Source of the DNA: Pocillopora verrucosa
Taxonomy: Eukaryota > Cnidaria > Anthozoa > Scleractinia > Pocilloporidae
Assembly: GCF_036669915.1 (NCBI RefSeq)
Contig: NC_089314.1
Coordinates: forward strand, 23,877,799-23,941,798
Length of the DNA stretch: 64,000 bases
Direction: 5' to 3'
Positions 12,601-24,622 of the stretch are shown here, piece by piece. The notes beneath the pieces were generated by a model. The model was not told the DNA's origin. It made no database searches and saw nothing but the letters and a program-made list of their open reading frames with translations. A program made the translations under genes and the position numbers. How positions within the stretch are numbered: position 1 is the stretch's first letter; each line of letters starts with the position of its first letter.

Positions 12601-13061
12601 AATGGAGTGTCTATATTGGTCTGGTAGGTCAACATGACTGCAATTCCCTTGAAAACCCTGAACGCTCAGGTACAAAAAGAACTTAATAAAAATTAAATAC
12701 CATAAGGGAGTGCACAGCCGTATCTATTATTTAACTATGCTAAAATCAAAAGAAATACCTTCAACGTCGTTGCTGATGTGAATCACTTTGTGTCCTTTAA
12801 AGCTATTAGTACTCATCTCTTTTGTTTTAGAATCTTTTCTGTCGATCTTTCCCCTGTTTGAAGGCTTTGAATCTTTCGGAGAAGATATGACTAAAAGGGT
12901 TTTGTTTTTTTCCGAACTCCTTGCAAAGTCAACAAGATGGCGTTTAATAGTATGAATAAAGGGAAGAAGATTTGAAGCAGCAGTCTCTGCAGCAATTCTG
13001 GGCTCGATATAGTTAATAATCGAAAAGGCCTCTGTGAAGTCTGTTGTTGCTTTGAGTTTCT
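9651..13061 (-). CDS. SGNH/GDSL-type hydrolase-like protein (partial model)
   Basis: Exons supported by splice sites and phase are 13061-12759 (phase 1/1), 11976-11850 and 10967-10757, with a further exon at 9762-9651. The second exon carries the SGNH block I nucleophile motif (CLIMGDSISLG, catalytic Ser in GDS). It joins exactly to YMDYVVELLDG in the third, which ends with the block III-like YDAIIFNAGIHD. The 9762 exon (KVIDVYHALTEKCGG, then DQPNV) fits the later part of the fold. A small exon near 10276-10224 is likely but its frame is unclear. The catalytic DxxH block and the C-terminus were not found, nor was the start exon. SGNH hydrolases cleave esters such as acyl or acetyl groups; the substrate here is unknown. 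Confidence 0.6.
10680..10706. repeat. (AAAC)n microsatellite
   Basis: Five to six tandem AAAC units lie inside an intron of the SGNH-like gene. Confidence 0.8.
12476..12541. repeat. (ATT)n-rich microsatellite
   Basis: A run of ATT/ATC trinucleotides, imperfect at both ends, lies in an intron of the SGNH-like gene. Confidence 0.8.
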
Positions 13062-13091
13062 CTAATAGGAAAGATAAAAGAATTGACGAAA

Positions 13092-13130
13092 ATTAAACGA
13101 AAATTAAACGAAAATTAAACGAAAATTCAT
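13092..13130. repeat. Short tandem repeat, 11-bp unit
   Basis: The unit cgaaaattaaa occurs about four times just upstream (on the minus strand) of the 13061 acceptor. Confidence 0.75.
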
Positions 13131-14012
13131 CTATAATCTACTGAGATCGAGTTTAAAGTATCAAAAAATCTCCAAGACTTGAATGCATACACTGAACGCT
13201 GATTTCACTGAAGACTTTGCAATTTAAATAAAACAAATCTCTCTCTCAAATCCACTTGACATGCTACAAATTTCAGAAGACTAAATCAGTGTCGTAACCA
13301 GATGCGTCACTTAAATTAGTGCTGGACGAAAACTTCCTAAATAACTAACTATAACTTATAATTATAGAATTCATCTAATGTAAAGATTTCCTAAGTAATT
13401 CACTGCTCCAAGAAGATCATACTGTTTGTCAAAACGAAGGTAATGACTGAACCAACAAGTATACAAAATCAGCACATCGTTGCACACCTGCTGAAGATGA
13501 ATGCTTCACATGTACGAGGACCATCACAGGGACCAAGAGATTCTTCAGCATCCATGGACACAGATTGATAGAGGTTTTACCATTGAAATAACGAAAGAGG
13601 TACCTATTGCCATTCCTCATGGCCGAAGAAATTCAAACTTTAAAAAGCAGATCATCATTGCATCGTGATCCATACGGCAGGTGGTTGAGGTTTCCCACCT
13701 GCAGTAGATAAATATCACTGAAGGCTGTCTCAAAAGACTCGGATTGCAAATTCTGATTAACAATGCAGTAATCGATGTGAAGTCAAGAGCAGTCAACTTA
13801 TCCGTGTCCGTCAGTTGCGTTCATGTCTAGGAGTGTGCGCTCAAAAGACCTTACTTTAGAAACGAACGTTTGCACACATACTAAGTGTTTATACAGTATT
13901 ACCTGGGAGTTTTGCTGCCCTTTCGGGGGTTCACCGGGTATAGAAGCGCCTTAGCAATCCCTTTTGGTAGTCGGCTTACATTCTACATCGTGCACGGATT
14001 TTAACGTAGATT

Positions 14013-14266
14013 TTAAGGACACATCACTCCATTACACTGGTAATTTTTGCCTGAGGCGTACATTGCTTTGCTAGCCTGGGGGTAATTTGCAAAAGTGTTG
14101 TTTATCCCATATTCGATGGAGAGGGAAAAATAGTCATCTAAGTTGAGGATATTTCCGGATTGACGAAACGATTTCTCAAATGCAAAGAGCTCAGAAATGA
14201 AAACTGTGGTTTGATTTGGTGGTATTGAAGAAGAGTAAAATAAAACTAGCCTTTTCTCGTACACTT
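14013..14266 (-). CDS. Unassigned coding-like segment
   Basis: It follows an acceptor (gcactcag) at 14267 and stays open for about 84 codons to a stop at 14013. Its composition is protein-like: EVYEKRLVLFYSS, SELFAFEKSFRQSGN, NLDDYFSLSIEYGINN. I recognise no domain. It may be a 5' exon of the SGNH-like gene or a separate gene, and the phases to the neighbouring segments do not settle this. Confidence 0.3.
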
Positions 14267-14297
14267 CTGAGTGCAATTTAAGCCTAAAACTGAAGTT

Positions 14298-14606
14298 TTA
14301 ATGGCGGGAGATCGTGGGATCATCGTATTTAACCTTTAATGCCTTAATTTGACATTCACACGAATTTGTGAGCAAAAATTGCGCATCAGACGATGACATT
14401 TTCCGCCAGCGTAGCAAATCCAACCTTTCTTCGATACTTTGTCCATGGTAAGCAAGTTCCTGGGAATTCGTTAAGCCTCCTGACAGTTGTTTATTACCAT
14501 TTACACTTCTAGGTGTATAGCAACAATGGAAGATCAATAGGTTGGGATCAAAAATTAATTCATCTTTCTCGAAACACGATAAAATAAGCTTGCCATAGTT
14601 GGAAAC
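14298..14606 (-). CDS. Unassigned coding-like segment
   Basis: An acceptor-like ccag precedes 14606, and the frame is open to a stop at 14298. Protein-like stretches include NYGKLILSCFEKDELIF, SQELAYHGQSIEERLDLLRW and SDAQFLLTNSCECQIKALK. A possible donor (AAG|gttaaa) lies at about 14333. No family is recognised. It could be the 3' end of an undetected gene or an exon of the SGNH-like gene. Confidence 0.3.
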   Translation of the reverse strand, partial: VSNYGKLILSCFEKDELIFDPNLLIFHCCYTPRSVNGNKQLSGGLTNSQELAYHGQSIEERLDLLRWRKMSSSDAQFLLTNSCECQIKALKVKYDDPTISRH

Positions 14607-15205
14607 CTGGTCTCACAATCCAAAGTAAGCAGCATGGGACGGAAATGCAGTTACTTCGAGGCAGAAGATGCTCAGGTGCGAAGAACGAAGGAAAGAAATG
14701 GTCATAAATAAGTTTTAGGAAAGAAAATGAGAAGAGAGGAAGACGGTGATTAAAAGGTGTTGAGTTGTGTACTACATCATATGAAGAATTTCCTCCACGC
14801 GATCATTTCTATCATTCAAAAGTTTCTACTGTTGATATCAGATCAGGGAGAAAAAGAAGAATTTTCATTTAGACGAGACTGTTGTCAACGAAAATTCTTC
14901 CTTTCCCATCTTCAGGAGGAAAATCCTAACATGGCAGCTACCCATTGGGTGAAATTGTTCAACAAATATGCTGGAAAATGGTTATAGAAATGTCGGTAGA
15001 AATTATCAATACGGACAGATGAGCTATTTCTTAAGATTCACGAAGAATAAAAGAGAAATTGTTCATTTTATTCACATGATCTCTCCACTGATATATAGTG
15101 AGTTCGTTATATTTTACATTGTGCATAAGATGACAGACGTTATGCTTCCCCGCCCACAAAAGTTCTATGAACTTTCTTAAATGGAGTTAATGTCAGTTCA
15201 CATTC

Positions 15206-17799
15206 TCATGACTTTTTTGCTCCATAATCTTCCGCAATTTTTAAGGCGCGACTGGCTTTTTCGGCGGCTCTTCGAGCCAGCAGCATCATGTCTTCAGCTG
15301 CAGCTGCGGCTCGTTTTGCTTCCTGGGCAGCGGTCATTGCTGCTTCCTCAGCAGCATGCGCTAGAGATTTTCCTATGAGTACAAATACATTATCTTTTAG
15401 AACAAAAAATTGTCAAGAAATTTTAAGTCTATGTCTACAATAGGCGTTTGGACGAGAGCAAAAAGACAAACAAACAAAGCCAAGCTACATAAATTTAAAC
15501 AAATAATGTAGCGGGAATTAGTTTTAAAACTCATAGTTTAGGTAAAAAAATACATGTCACTCATTACCAGTCCTTTTGTTTGGGCAGTTATGCTCATCTT
15601 TGTTGTCATTGCAATCGCTGATGTTGTCACACACCCAGGTCAGCGGTAGGCATTTCTCTCCCTCGTCGCAGGATAACTTATTTGACTCACATGCTTTAGA
15701 TTTTAAATTCATAAAAATAAGAGTGAGTGTTAACTCAAAGATTTACACCACGTGATATCTGGGAATTTTGTTTTGAATTGGCAACGGCTATATGGTTTGG
15801 AGAATCACTGAAAATGATATTAAAGTGAATTATGATAATTTTTGAGATATTGTAATGAAAGAAAAGAAATTTAGATTGTGATACAGAGAAAACTAGACAT
15901 TTTAGAAGAGAAATAAGTAAGTCTTTTCCTCTGGCGGGTGGTCTGGTGACTAAGAAAGACAGGCTTAGAACGGTGCAAATATAAAGCTGACACATCATGG
16001 AATAACAGTCGTAAATAAGGAAAACAAAGGTCACGACTCAATGGTGGATATACATATCGCACTGATTTAAAAAAAAGTCTTTCAAAGGGTCAGAATCACG
16101 TTCGCACAGAATCTTAAAACAACTAGAAAAATACAATCGGCCATTGGCAACGGTCAAACATACAACAACATCGTCCCCGCAGTCACCTACCTGGTTTTAG
16201 AGGACAGTTTTTCTCATCTGTGCCATCGTGGCAATCGCTCATGTCATCACACAACGAACTCATAAGGAGACATTTTTGACCTTCGTCACATGAGTAAGTA
16301 TTTCTCGGGCATCCTGGATATAAATTAGTACAAATAAAAGATGAGTCTAATTTGTGACCTTCTTTCTATCTGATTCAAGAATGAATTCGCTTACCACTGA
16401 TTCCGGATCTCCTGGTGCCGTCTATGATGTCTTGAGCTTCACTGATTTCCTTGGCATGAACTGTGAAATGTAATTTCCCGAATATTATAGTATACAGCCA
16501 TAGAAAAAAAAAAAGAAAAAGAAGAAACTCGTAGATATCAAATTAGCCATGAAGAAGATTATAATGAGGACAGGACGCTGAAAGACTGAAAATCTTAGCA
16601 GTCCTCGACGTTGTATCTTCTTTTTTTAACTCAGTAGTTGCGAGCATGGATGGAATTACCCTTCTTGCTTTCAACCTTTTACTCCTTTGTTCACTACCTC
16701 ATTTCGTTACATAATTATCCGTTCTAATACCTAGAGAGCAATTTTTCCACATACCGTTCCTTTAATGAATTGAACAGTTATTGGAATTTAAACTTACTGT
16801 AGGAAGGAATGCTGGTTTCGTTTCCTGTTAAGCAATTCCGCTCATCGAGTTTATCGTCACAGTCATGAACTCCATCACAGATCCATTTTAACGGTATGCA
16901 CTTATTCCCTCCTTCACATCTATACCGATTATTTGCACAAGCCCCTGTAATTTGCACAAACAAAAAAAGGTTGATCGAAGTTAGAACACAAGGCCAAAAA
17001 GTCGAACAGACATTTTTTTGGAATTCTTCCACGAAAAAGGTTGATAGGCAGGACGTAGCCAGCTTTTTGACTTGTTGTAAGCTTGTTCCCGAAGAAATTT
17101 CAATTTGTTTTTTAAATTTGCAAGAGTGAGATTATAAAATTCATCTAGGGAGAAAATTGAAAGCCCGGACCAACGGGTCCATAGGCTGGCTTCACCCCGA
17201 CTGGAGAAGATCATTTTGAAATTTTTGAGAGTTAATTTATATTCAGCATTATTTGATCCATAGGATTTACCTTTTCCAGGATTTTCAGTATATTGTCTGT
17301 TCCTAACGTAGGGCTTGGCTTCTAAAAAAAAAAAGCAAAGGAAAGCTAAGTTCTATGAAACAGGTCAAAACGAAACGACATAAATCGTTAGGAGCATGAG
17401 TAAGAGGTGATAAATTTAATGTCGTCACACACTTGTAATTATTTTTTAATTTAAGTTAATTGTGGTTTTTTTTTAGCTGATGACGCATTTGTCCTTTACG
17501 TATAAACTTATGAAATTTTTCTGCATTGTTTATTTACTATTTGTCTATCTAATTATTTTTATTGGCCAAAATGGAAGGGCTAAAGCTTTCTCAGTCCCTG
17601 CTCTACGCTGTCCCTGTCAGAAGGGTTGCTGGAGAGGGAGTGGCAGTTCCTTCTGATTGTTTTCTTTCATAAATTGGTGAGTTTTTTTTAATGAAAAGCA
17701 GAGTTGACGGTGGTGTTATAAAATAGATTTGGAATCATCACCTGTGATTTCTATAACAGCAATAATCACTGCGAAGGTCACTACGGCCCAATGCATCAT
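15206..17799 (-). CDS. Secreted protein with three LDLa repeats and an Ala-rich helical C-terminus
   Basis: Seven exons: 17799-17742, 17321-17271, 16944-16798, 16460-16395, 16313-16191, 15693-15568, 15372-15206. All junctions are phase 1 and the total is 738 nt (245 aa plus stop). Residues 1-19 (MMHWAVVTFAVIIAVIEIT) look like a signal peptide. LDL-receptor class A modules lie at about 39-76, 109-148 and 150-190. Each keeps six cysteines and the acidic calcium-binding end, for example CDGVHDCDDKLDERNC, CDDMSDCHDGTDEKNC and CDNISDCNDNKDEHNC. Exon 7 encodes a 55-residue tail rich in Ala, Glu, Lys and Arg (AAEEAAMTAAQEAKRAAAAA) that should form a charged helix or coiled coil. No membrane segment follows. 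LDLa modules bind ligands or lipoproteins; the role here is unknown. The model is strong because every splice site and phase agrees. Confidence 0.8.
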
Positions 17800-20637
17800 C
17801 GATACTGATCTATAACAACCTAAGCAAAAACAAGAGCAATTGTTTCTTCATAAAACAATATGTGAACGGTAGCTCCTTCCAGAACTTTATTTCCATCAAG
17901 ACAACTATACCACATACGAAAACCATGCAAAATAAAAGCTTTGGAAATTGCTCGGTACGAGAAAATTAGGAGTAATCCTCTGATTCTATATAACGAGAAT
18001 TTCTCATTGTCAGATAAAGAATCATCTGATTGGTAGACAAAGAAATATGCCATGAAAGGCTTGTCAAAGTATGCTTCCACACTGAGGACGTCTGAGACCT
18101 CACTGTAGCCGGAGGTCATCTGGTACTCTCCCTAAGAGTCAAACAGAGGAACTTGCAAAGGTCGAGTTTTTCTAGATATACAAATGTAGATGACAGGTTT
18201 TCTTCATGGAAGTAAGTAGTGAACAATATTTCCTTGGCAACTACAATGACCAAGGATAACTTGCTAGTACAAAGGGGGTTCAGTTGCTTTCCACTTCATG
18301 GATTAAAAATTGGTTCGACAGGTATTCCTCTTGTAACTGTCAATAATAATTAAATGCATACTGATCACCTAACAATATCGCAAAACATCATATGCTTCTG
18401 AGAAACATACTGGACATTGATGACAGCTGCAGCAACTGAATTCGCAAAGAAAAAGAAGGAAGTAAAAGGGTAAATCTACAGGCAAGGCTCAGGTGGAAAA
18501 AGAGATCCTAAATTATCTTACCGGGTCGAGTGAAACCTGGCAGGAAACTGGTGGCCAGACTGAGTATTAACAGGTAGAGATCGCGCCAAACAATATGGCG
18601 TCGTACGCGGTTTTAAAACCACACATTTTTTTCGTGATTGGAAGATAAACCATTTACACTCTTGCAACAACGACAAAGTAAAGATAAAAATTCATCTGCC
18701 CCCGTTCAGATTGAATCTATTATTGTTCAGACCTGTGCTATTTTTTTCTTAGTATAACAAGCGCTTATTAAGAAGATCCCATTTGATTAATAATTTTCAC
18801 TCTCTTTAAGTCTGGATAATAAGTTAATAAAATTCAAAGTTTGCTTTAGTTATACACGACTTCCTTACCTCAAAATTGACATTAATGACTGGTAAAGCTC
18901 TCTATTATTTTTCAGTAAGATTTAATTTGGTTTCATGACCAAAGGTAGACTGGGGGCAGAGTATATCCCGGAAAACTCATATTTTGAACATCGACGTTGA
19001 AGAACGGAAGTAATTTGGTTTAAACATCGAAACCACAATATGAAACATGTAAATATGACTTACATTGGATCGACGAAGGCGTAAATCACCACATATCCTG
19101 CCCGACGAAAAGTCAATTCGACCTGTTCATGGACGACAAACATCAAACATCGTATTTTGCAGACTAAACTCTATCTCGATTTTAGCGGAAAAAAAAAACT
19201 GCGCAGCAAAAATGTAACCGTTATGTCGTATGTTAGATTTCTTACCTTAAAAATAAAAAAGGGAAAAAAGCAATCCAAAAATTCCTTTTCGTTGTAGCGT
19301 AGGAAAATACTAGATGAATTTGACATCAATCTGTTATGCATACGTTATATCCTTGACGTTCTGATTTGAATATCTGACAGATGAACAGGTGGTTAATTAA
19401 GGAAGATAAAGGGCCTCTTCATTGTTCTGAGGGTGTTGGTCTTAAGGGGTCATGAGCAGAATAGCTATTTCAGTGTTTAAGAATTGGAGGTACGCCGTGG
19501 GTTGTGCATTTTGAAAAAAAAAATCATGTCCATTCTTGCACCCCTTACCGTCTTTGTTCCATTAACGTCTGTGTTTCTCGTTTTGAGAAATTAAATCTTA
19601 AAAACCCTCAAGTTTGTCGAGACGTTTCACGAGCCTCTTCCTAGCTAATTAAGATTGAAAACCTCTTCAAACGTTTAACTAAAACGATGGAAAGGCTTTT
19701 GTACAGTAAGCCATTTAAAACAAAAGCCCCTGTAAAAAATCATGTTAAAATTGGTCTGTCCAACAAGGAATAAACCTCAGTCAAGTGGAGCGCTGTATGC
19801 CAAATGACCCTTAAAACATGTTACTGCTCTAACTTGGACAAATTTTTTTCCTTTCATTTGTATCCTCCCTTACTACTTCGTGACACAGCTTCTCATGAAA
19901 CGAAAAACAAATTGAACGGTAAATGAAGTACAAGTTGCAAGATTTCGGAATCTGAAATGTTCATCGTAGATTAGAGCAAGAAAATAAATTATTTTAATGA
20001 GAGCACGATGTATAGCATAGGTAAGATTGCATGAAACAGTTCCTTGCAGTATTTTTATCCTACATAGATAAGAAAAAGCAAGATTGAAGAAATATCAGGG
20101 CTTTGTCAAACCTTGCTTTGATTATTTTTCATGTCACTTACCAAAATACATTATCATAAATTATGTTGATATGTTATTACGTATTGTCTTAACATAAAGC
20201 GTCATTAGAGCAAAGCTTTCACTGTTAAATAGCTAAACTTTAATTTGGGTATATGTCATCGCTAAATGTTATTGCGGGTGTCATCTGCAGGCCATTAATG
20301 TGGCTTAGTCATTGTTTAAATCCTAGAAGTAGGAAGCTTGAGCTTGAAAACTTGACCTTTATTTATATTTTTTTACTCATTAACGAGAGGTGCAAATTCA
20401 AATATACTCTCCGCTCTGAATGTAATTTTGGCATGATAGCATTTATAATCAAAGGAATGGTAAGGTGATGTAATGAATACTTTAAAAGTAGAGGGATTAA
20501 TTATGGTGTAAAGTTGCTTTGTGCACAAATATTTATTATACTTTTTTCTTTCAAAGGTCTTACAACCAGGCGACAATTTTTAAATTCTATATTTTGTAAA
20601 ATCTGACTGCGAAAACTAGAAATACTGCTACTCATTT
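17800..20637. other. Intergenic stretch between the LDLa gene and the Ala-rich gene
   Basis: No supported exon is seen. Open frames on both strands are short and lack splice or domain support. The part just above 17799 should contain the LDLa gene promoter. Confidence 0.5.
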
Positions 20638-22665
20638 TTACATAAACATGGTCTGTATGGCGTTCACCGCCACTTCTTCAGCTTTCGCTGCAACTTTGAT
20701 TGTCTTTAATGCCCATAGTGCTCTCTTGACTGAGATGTCCTGGGCCTTCTGAGCTAGTTCCGAGATCTCCAAGGATGAGCGCGCAGCTTGAGCTGCAGCA
20801 ACAAGTGCGGTGGTCTGGGCCGAGGTTGCCTGCAACAGAGCTGTGTACGAGGCAATATTAGAAGAAATCCTTGCAATACATTAGTTACCAATTTGCACTG
20901 GTCGGATGGTCCATTATGATAAGGTCTACATTGTAAATCAAATCTGGTTCGGAGTTTTCTTCCTTTAACTCAGACAAGTCTGATATTGGTATGCTTCATT
21001 CACACACCTGCCTGGTGCACGAATTATACACGTTTTCACTTTTGCCTGGTTAACCTGTTGTTTCTTGTTAAGCCTGTGAAAACTAATTATTTACAAAATA
21101 AACTTGACATGTTTCACGATACAATTACATTACATGCGGTTTCTCACCTTCTCTTGTTAATGTCATATCCTGCGATGTCAGTACTTTCTTGTGACTTATT
21201 TTATTCTTTTTCCCTCCTTTACCATAGAACTGCTCATAAAAATGGTCTGAGGTGGTTCAAAAGAACACAAAACAAAACGAAATGGAAAGAAATAAAACGC
21301 TTGATCATCGGCTAATTTATTTTAGAAGGTGAGAAAAAAAAATCAAAAAAAGAAAGACAAAATGGGTAAATCCATGCTAAATGCCTCGGGATAAAGTCAG
21401 CAGTATGCACTCAAAGGTTTAAAATGCTTCAGCCAATCCCGCTGAATCATAACTACTCCGCCCTAGACAAGCTTCCAATCCATCGCATTGTTATTCGACA
21501 GCCTTTCTTCAGGTTTCTCTGACACAACGTAATTGACATCTATTCATACTCTTGATGAGAAAAAGGCACTGAGATAGAAATGTCTTTTATTAAGAACACG
21601 ACACCGTAACCTGGCCAGGGTTCGAGCTCAAACCTCTTAGTCGCAATTCCTGTGCTTTATTTACCAGGCCATCGAGTATTTCACTCTGGTATCATATGCG
21701 CATGTCTAGACCAAAAGCGACGAGAAACGAGGAAGAATCATCGTTCACGCGTAAGGCTCTAAACATTGTTCAAGTCCTAAGCTACTAAGTGCTAAGGCTA
21801 AACGCTCTGAATTAAACAAAGATGCTCAAACTACCTTTTATGGCGTTAATCTTTTCATACTCTTGTCCGGGTGGAGGTCGAAAGAATGGCGACACTATAG
21901 CTCGGCCATCTATGTTTCAGAAAGCTCAAGTCAGTTGGGAAGAAAAAAAATTCCTTGCAGACTATGTAAAAAGGTGGAATCACTGTGGGTTAAGGGATCA
22001 GAGAATTTTCGCTGCAATATATGTAACAGAGGGAAGGATATCTATTCGTGTAATATGCGTAAAAGAATGGTTTTACATGCACTTCTTATATTTAGTCGAT
22101 TGAGATTTAAAAAAACTCTGACTTTAGAATGAGAAATTAGAACCGAAGTTTCACATTCTTTTATTAGTATGTAGGACTACAGCGATTGCTGATCTCAAAA
22201 CTAAACTCAGCTCTCTCTCAAATCTCCACGGAAATTTTGAGAAGAGCTTTCTGAAACTCAGCATTAATTATTTTATAACCACATACATATGCATACGTGT
22301 TTTAAAAAGCGCATTTTGATTGAGTGTTGTTAAAACGAAAGTGATCATAACAGCAAATCAGAAGAAAGCAAAATAACACGAGAAGATAGTGAAAACTCAA
22401 TGTAAAAATAAGCAAACTGGCTAAGCGTGAGAAAACGCGATTGATTAAATTGCGATTATTTTTGTCTTGGAGTTCTTACTGTCGAGAAATTGAAGCGACT
22501 AGTCACACAGCAAAGTAAGCCAAACCAATGCAATTCAGGGTCACTTTAATGCAAAAATCAAGATTGCATTTTAGGTGAAAACTAATTACCTGCGTTGTCC
22601 TCTAGCAGCAGGAAAAGGAGAAGGGAAGGCAGCAATAACGGTGCACTCAATTTTGTTCCGATCAT
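20638..22665 (-). CDS. Small secreted Ala-rich helical peptide
   Basis: Exon 1 is 22665-22590 and exon 2 is 20840-20638, joined in phase 1 by a GCAG|gtaatt donor and a gtacacag acceptor. The total is 279 nt (92 aa plus stop). Exon 1 encodes a strongly hydrophobic signal peptide (MIGTKLSAPLLLPSLLLFLL). Exon 2 encodes about 66 residues dominated by Ala, Leu, Lys and Glu with no cysteine (ALVAAAQAARSSLEISELAQ, then KVAAKAEEVAVNAIQTMFM), predicted to be an amphipathic helix. It lies about 2.8 kb upstream of the LDLa gene on the same strand, and its tail resembles that gene's last exon in composition. They may be related, or the resemblance may be low-complexity convergence. Extra exons in the 1.7-kb intron cannot be excluded. 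Confidence 0.55.
21590..21690 (-). repeat. tRNA-derived SINE-like fragment
   Basis: The minus strand reads a B-box-like GAGCTCGAACCCTGG after a degenerate A-box region. No paired acceptor stem is seen. Confidence 0.4.
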
Positions 22666-23419
22666 CTCAAGCTCAGGCTTCTGTAAGATGATATGCATGG
22701 AGATTAGTAACACTTGCATCCCAGCAAAACATAGAGAAAGGTTGATCATTATCGATTTATACACTTCTAATATTCTGATACGAATTCTGCTTTATAATTG
22801 ATTGAGGTATTCGCCCACAGGTCTATCAACTTATAGACCTGCAAGAAGAAACAGATAGGGTCTTTGCCGGTAAATAATTGATGAAAGGAGCCATAATCGT
22901 CCCACCAGGGTGAATAAGGATTATAGCGAAATTCATGCGATGCAAATTTGTCTTGAGAAAAATCCAATTCGCTCGTCGCTAACGAGTTAATGGTTTCTTA
23001 CGGGAGTTCACGGATTTCACTGGGAGGCAAAATCAAAACGGGAATTGATAAAGTGTCTGCAAGAAGAAGTGTCCGCTTACGAGAGTGTCCGTTGGCGGAA
23101 ATTCTCTCGAGAGAGATTCAGAGAGTTGACTGTATCCGAATTATACATGTTTAATTGAAGCACTTAGATCCAACACGTACTCCAAGGGTCATTGTTAAAC
23201 AGTGCGCTGAATAACTATGGCTATGTGCCCAAGGACTGCTTTTAAGAAGATTTTTTTCCTATTCTACACTTATAAACAGTGTGTTTCTATTCCACACATT
23301 AAATATGAATTCCTCAAGGTAACTGGAAAGTTATTATTTAGGACAATGTCACGATAGACAAGACGTTTCCCAAGCCTCATGTCAACATCTGAATAAAGTG
23401 GGTAGTTTGTTAAAAAAAA

Positions 23420-23640
23420 AAAAAAAACTGTCGTTCTGCGTCGGTGGGAGGTTATTACAAGATAATCTGGTTTTATCAATTGTATTGATAGCATGAATTG
23501 GCAACCGTATAGAAATGATAAAACTGACGTTTTTGAGCGTTAGCTCGTCGTTAGAGCGAATAACGAAGGGCTAGCTTTATAACCTTTCCACAGTGGCCGA
23601 TTCAAAGTATCAACTCAGTTGATAAAACCAAATCACTGTT
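23420..23640. repeat. MITE-like repeat (GCGTCGGTGGGAG / GACGTTT family)
   Basis: This is a diverged copy of the element at 33365-33550 and 39085-39305. It shares tgcgtcggtgggag, attgataac, ttggc(a/c)accgta, the gctgacgttt...gagcgtta core and a terminal caactcagttgataa. It has no coding capacity. Confidence 0.6.
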
Positions 23641-24588
23641 ATGTCAATATTGCCGGTGCCAAGCTCTCGTCGCCTGAGGTTTTCCTTCGTGTTTACATAC
23701 TGTCACTCTAAAAATGCATCCTTATTAACTCTGCAAAATTGGAACTTAAATTTAAAATCGTTTGAAAACCAGAAATATTTCGAAAAGGAATCTATTAACT
23801 TTAACAAGGGAAATCAAAGGGAGAAAGTTGAGGTAAACGAAGATCTTTCAAATATATGTTTCAAACTTGTTTTTTACCGCATCAAAGGCAATTCTAACTT
23901 CTGAACTTTACTTAAAATATGCTTGACAAATTTAGATGGCTCATGTCACAAGGGAACGAGTAACACTATTGTATCTTGGAAACTAAGCTCTCTCTCCCTT
24001 TAAAGCAAAGAAACTGGTTCATAACTTAACAACCTGTGCTGTTCAAATATTGTGGAAAGATTTCAAGCGTTCCTAAAAATCTGATTTGTAAAATTCATGG
24101 TGCACTCATGTTACTGGATCAAATTTGAAGCAGAGTGGTCCTTACCTCAAATCATTTTCCCAATGAGCCGTTCATCCAAATAAGACCTTTCTATTATAAT
24201 AAGTCACACGGCGCTTGAAATTACACTTCCGTGGAAACTGAAGTGATGCGACCTGCGCCTTTCGAACTGCGATTCGATATCAGTGTGGTTGTTGACATTT
24301 TATTCAACTGGTGACAAGGTCTTCAAAAGGATGACAAACAACAAAGACAACAAGCGAGGGTTTGCCGAGAGAAAAACCCGTTATCGAGCTTGCATGAACA
24401 TACAAATGGAACAAAGTTTAAAGGCACGATGACCATCATGATTCCAAAGAATCGACGGACTTCTTCAAAGGCTCAAAAAGATCTGCCACGGTCCTTTCGC
24501 TATTAAGATGGCAGAGCGCGCCAAAACGCACCAATGAAAGCAAACAACGTGCTATATAAAGCGACACGTAAACTTCCGACCAAGTCAC

Positions 24589-24622
24589 CTGACGAAGACT
24601 AGCAGTCTAACAGTCGTAACGT
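24589..24622 (+). ncRNA. Hammerhead-like motif
   Basis: CTGACGA at 24589-24595 is followed by a small hairpin-capable stretch (agactagcagtct), then aacagtc, gtaac and gtc. The core matches the hammerhead CUGANGA exactly, but the expected GAAA is GTAA. It is probably a decayed copy of a repeat-borne ribozyme motif. Confidence 0.25.

Noticed and set aside
20986-21315. 109-codon plus-strand frame
   Set aside because: No domain or splice support. It lies in the intron of the Ala-rich peptide gene and looks non-coding.
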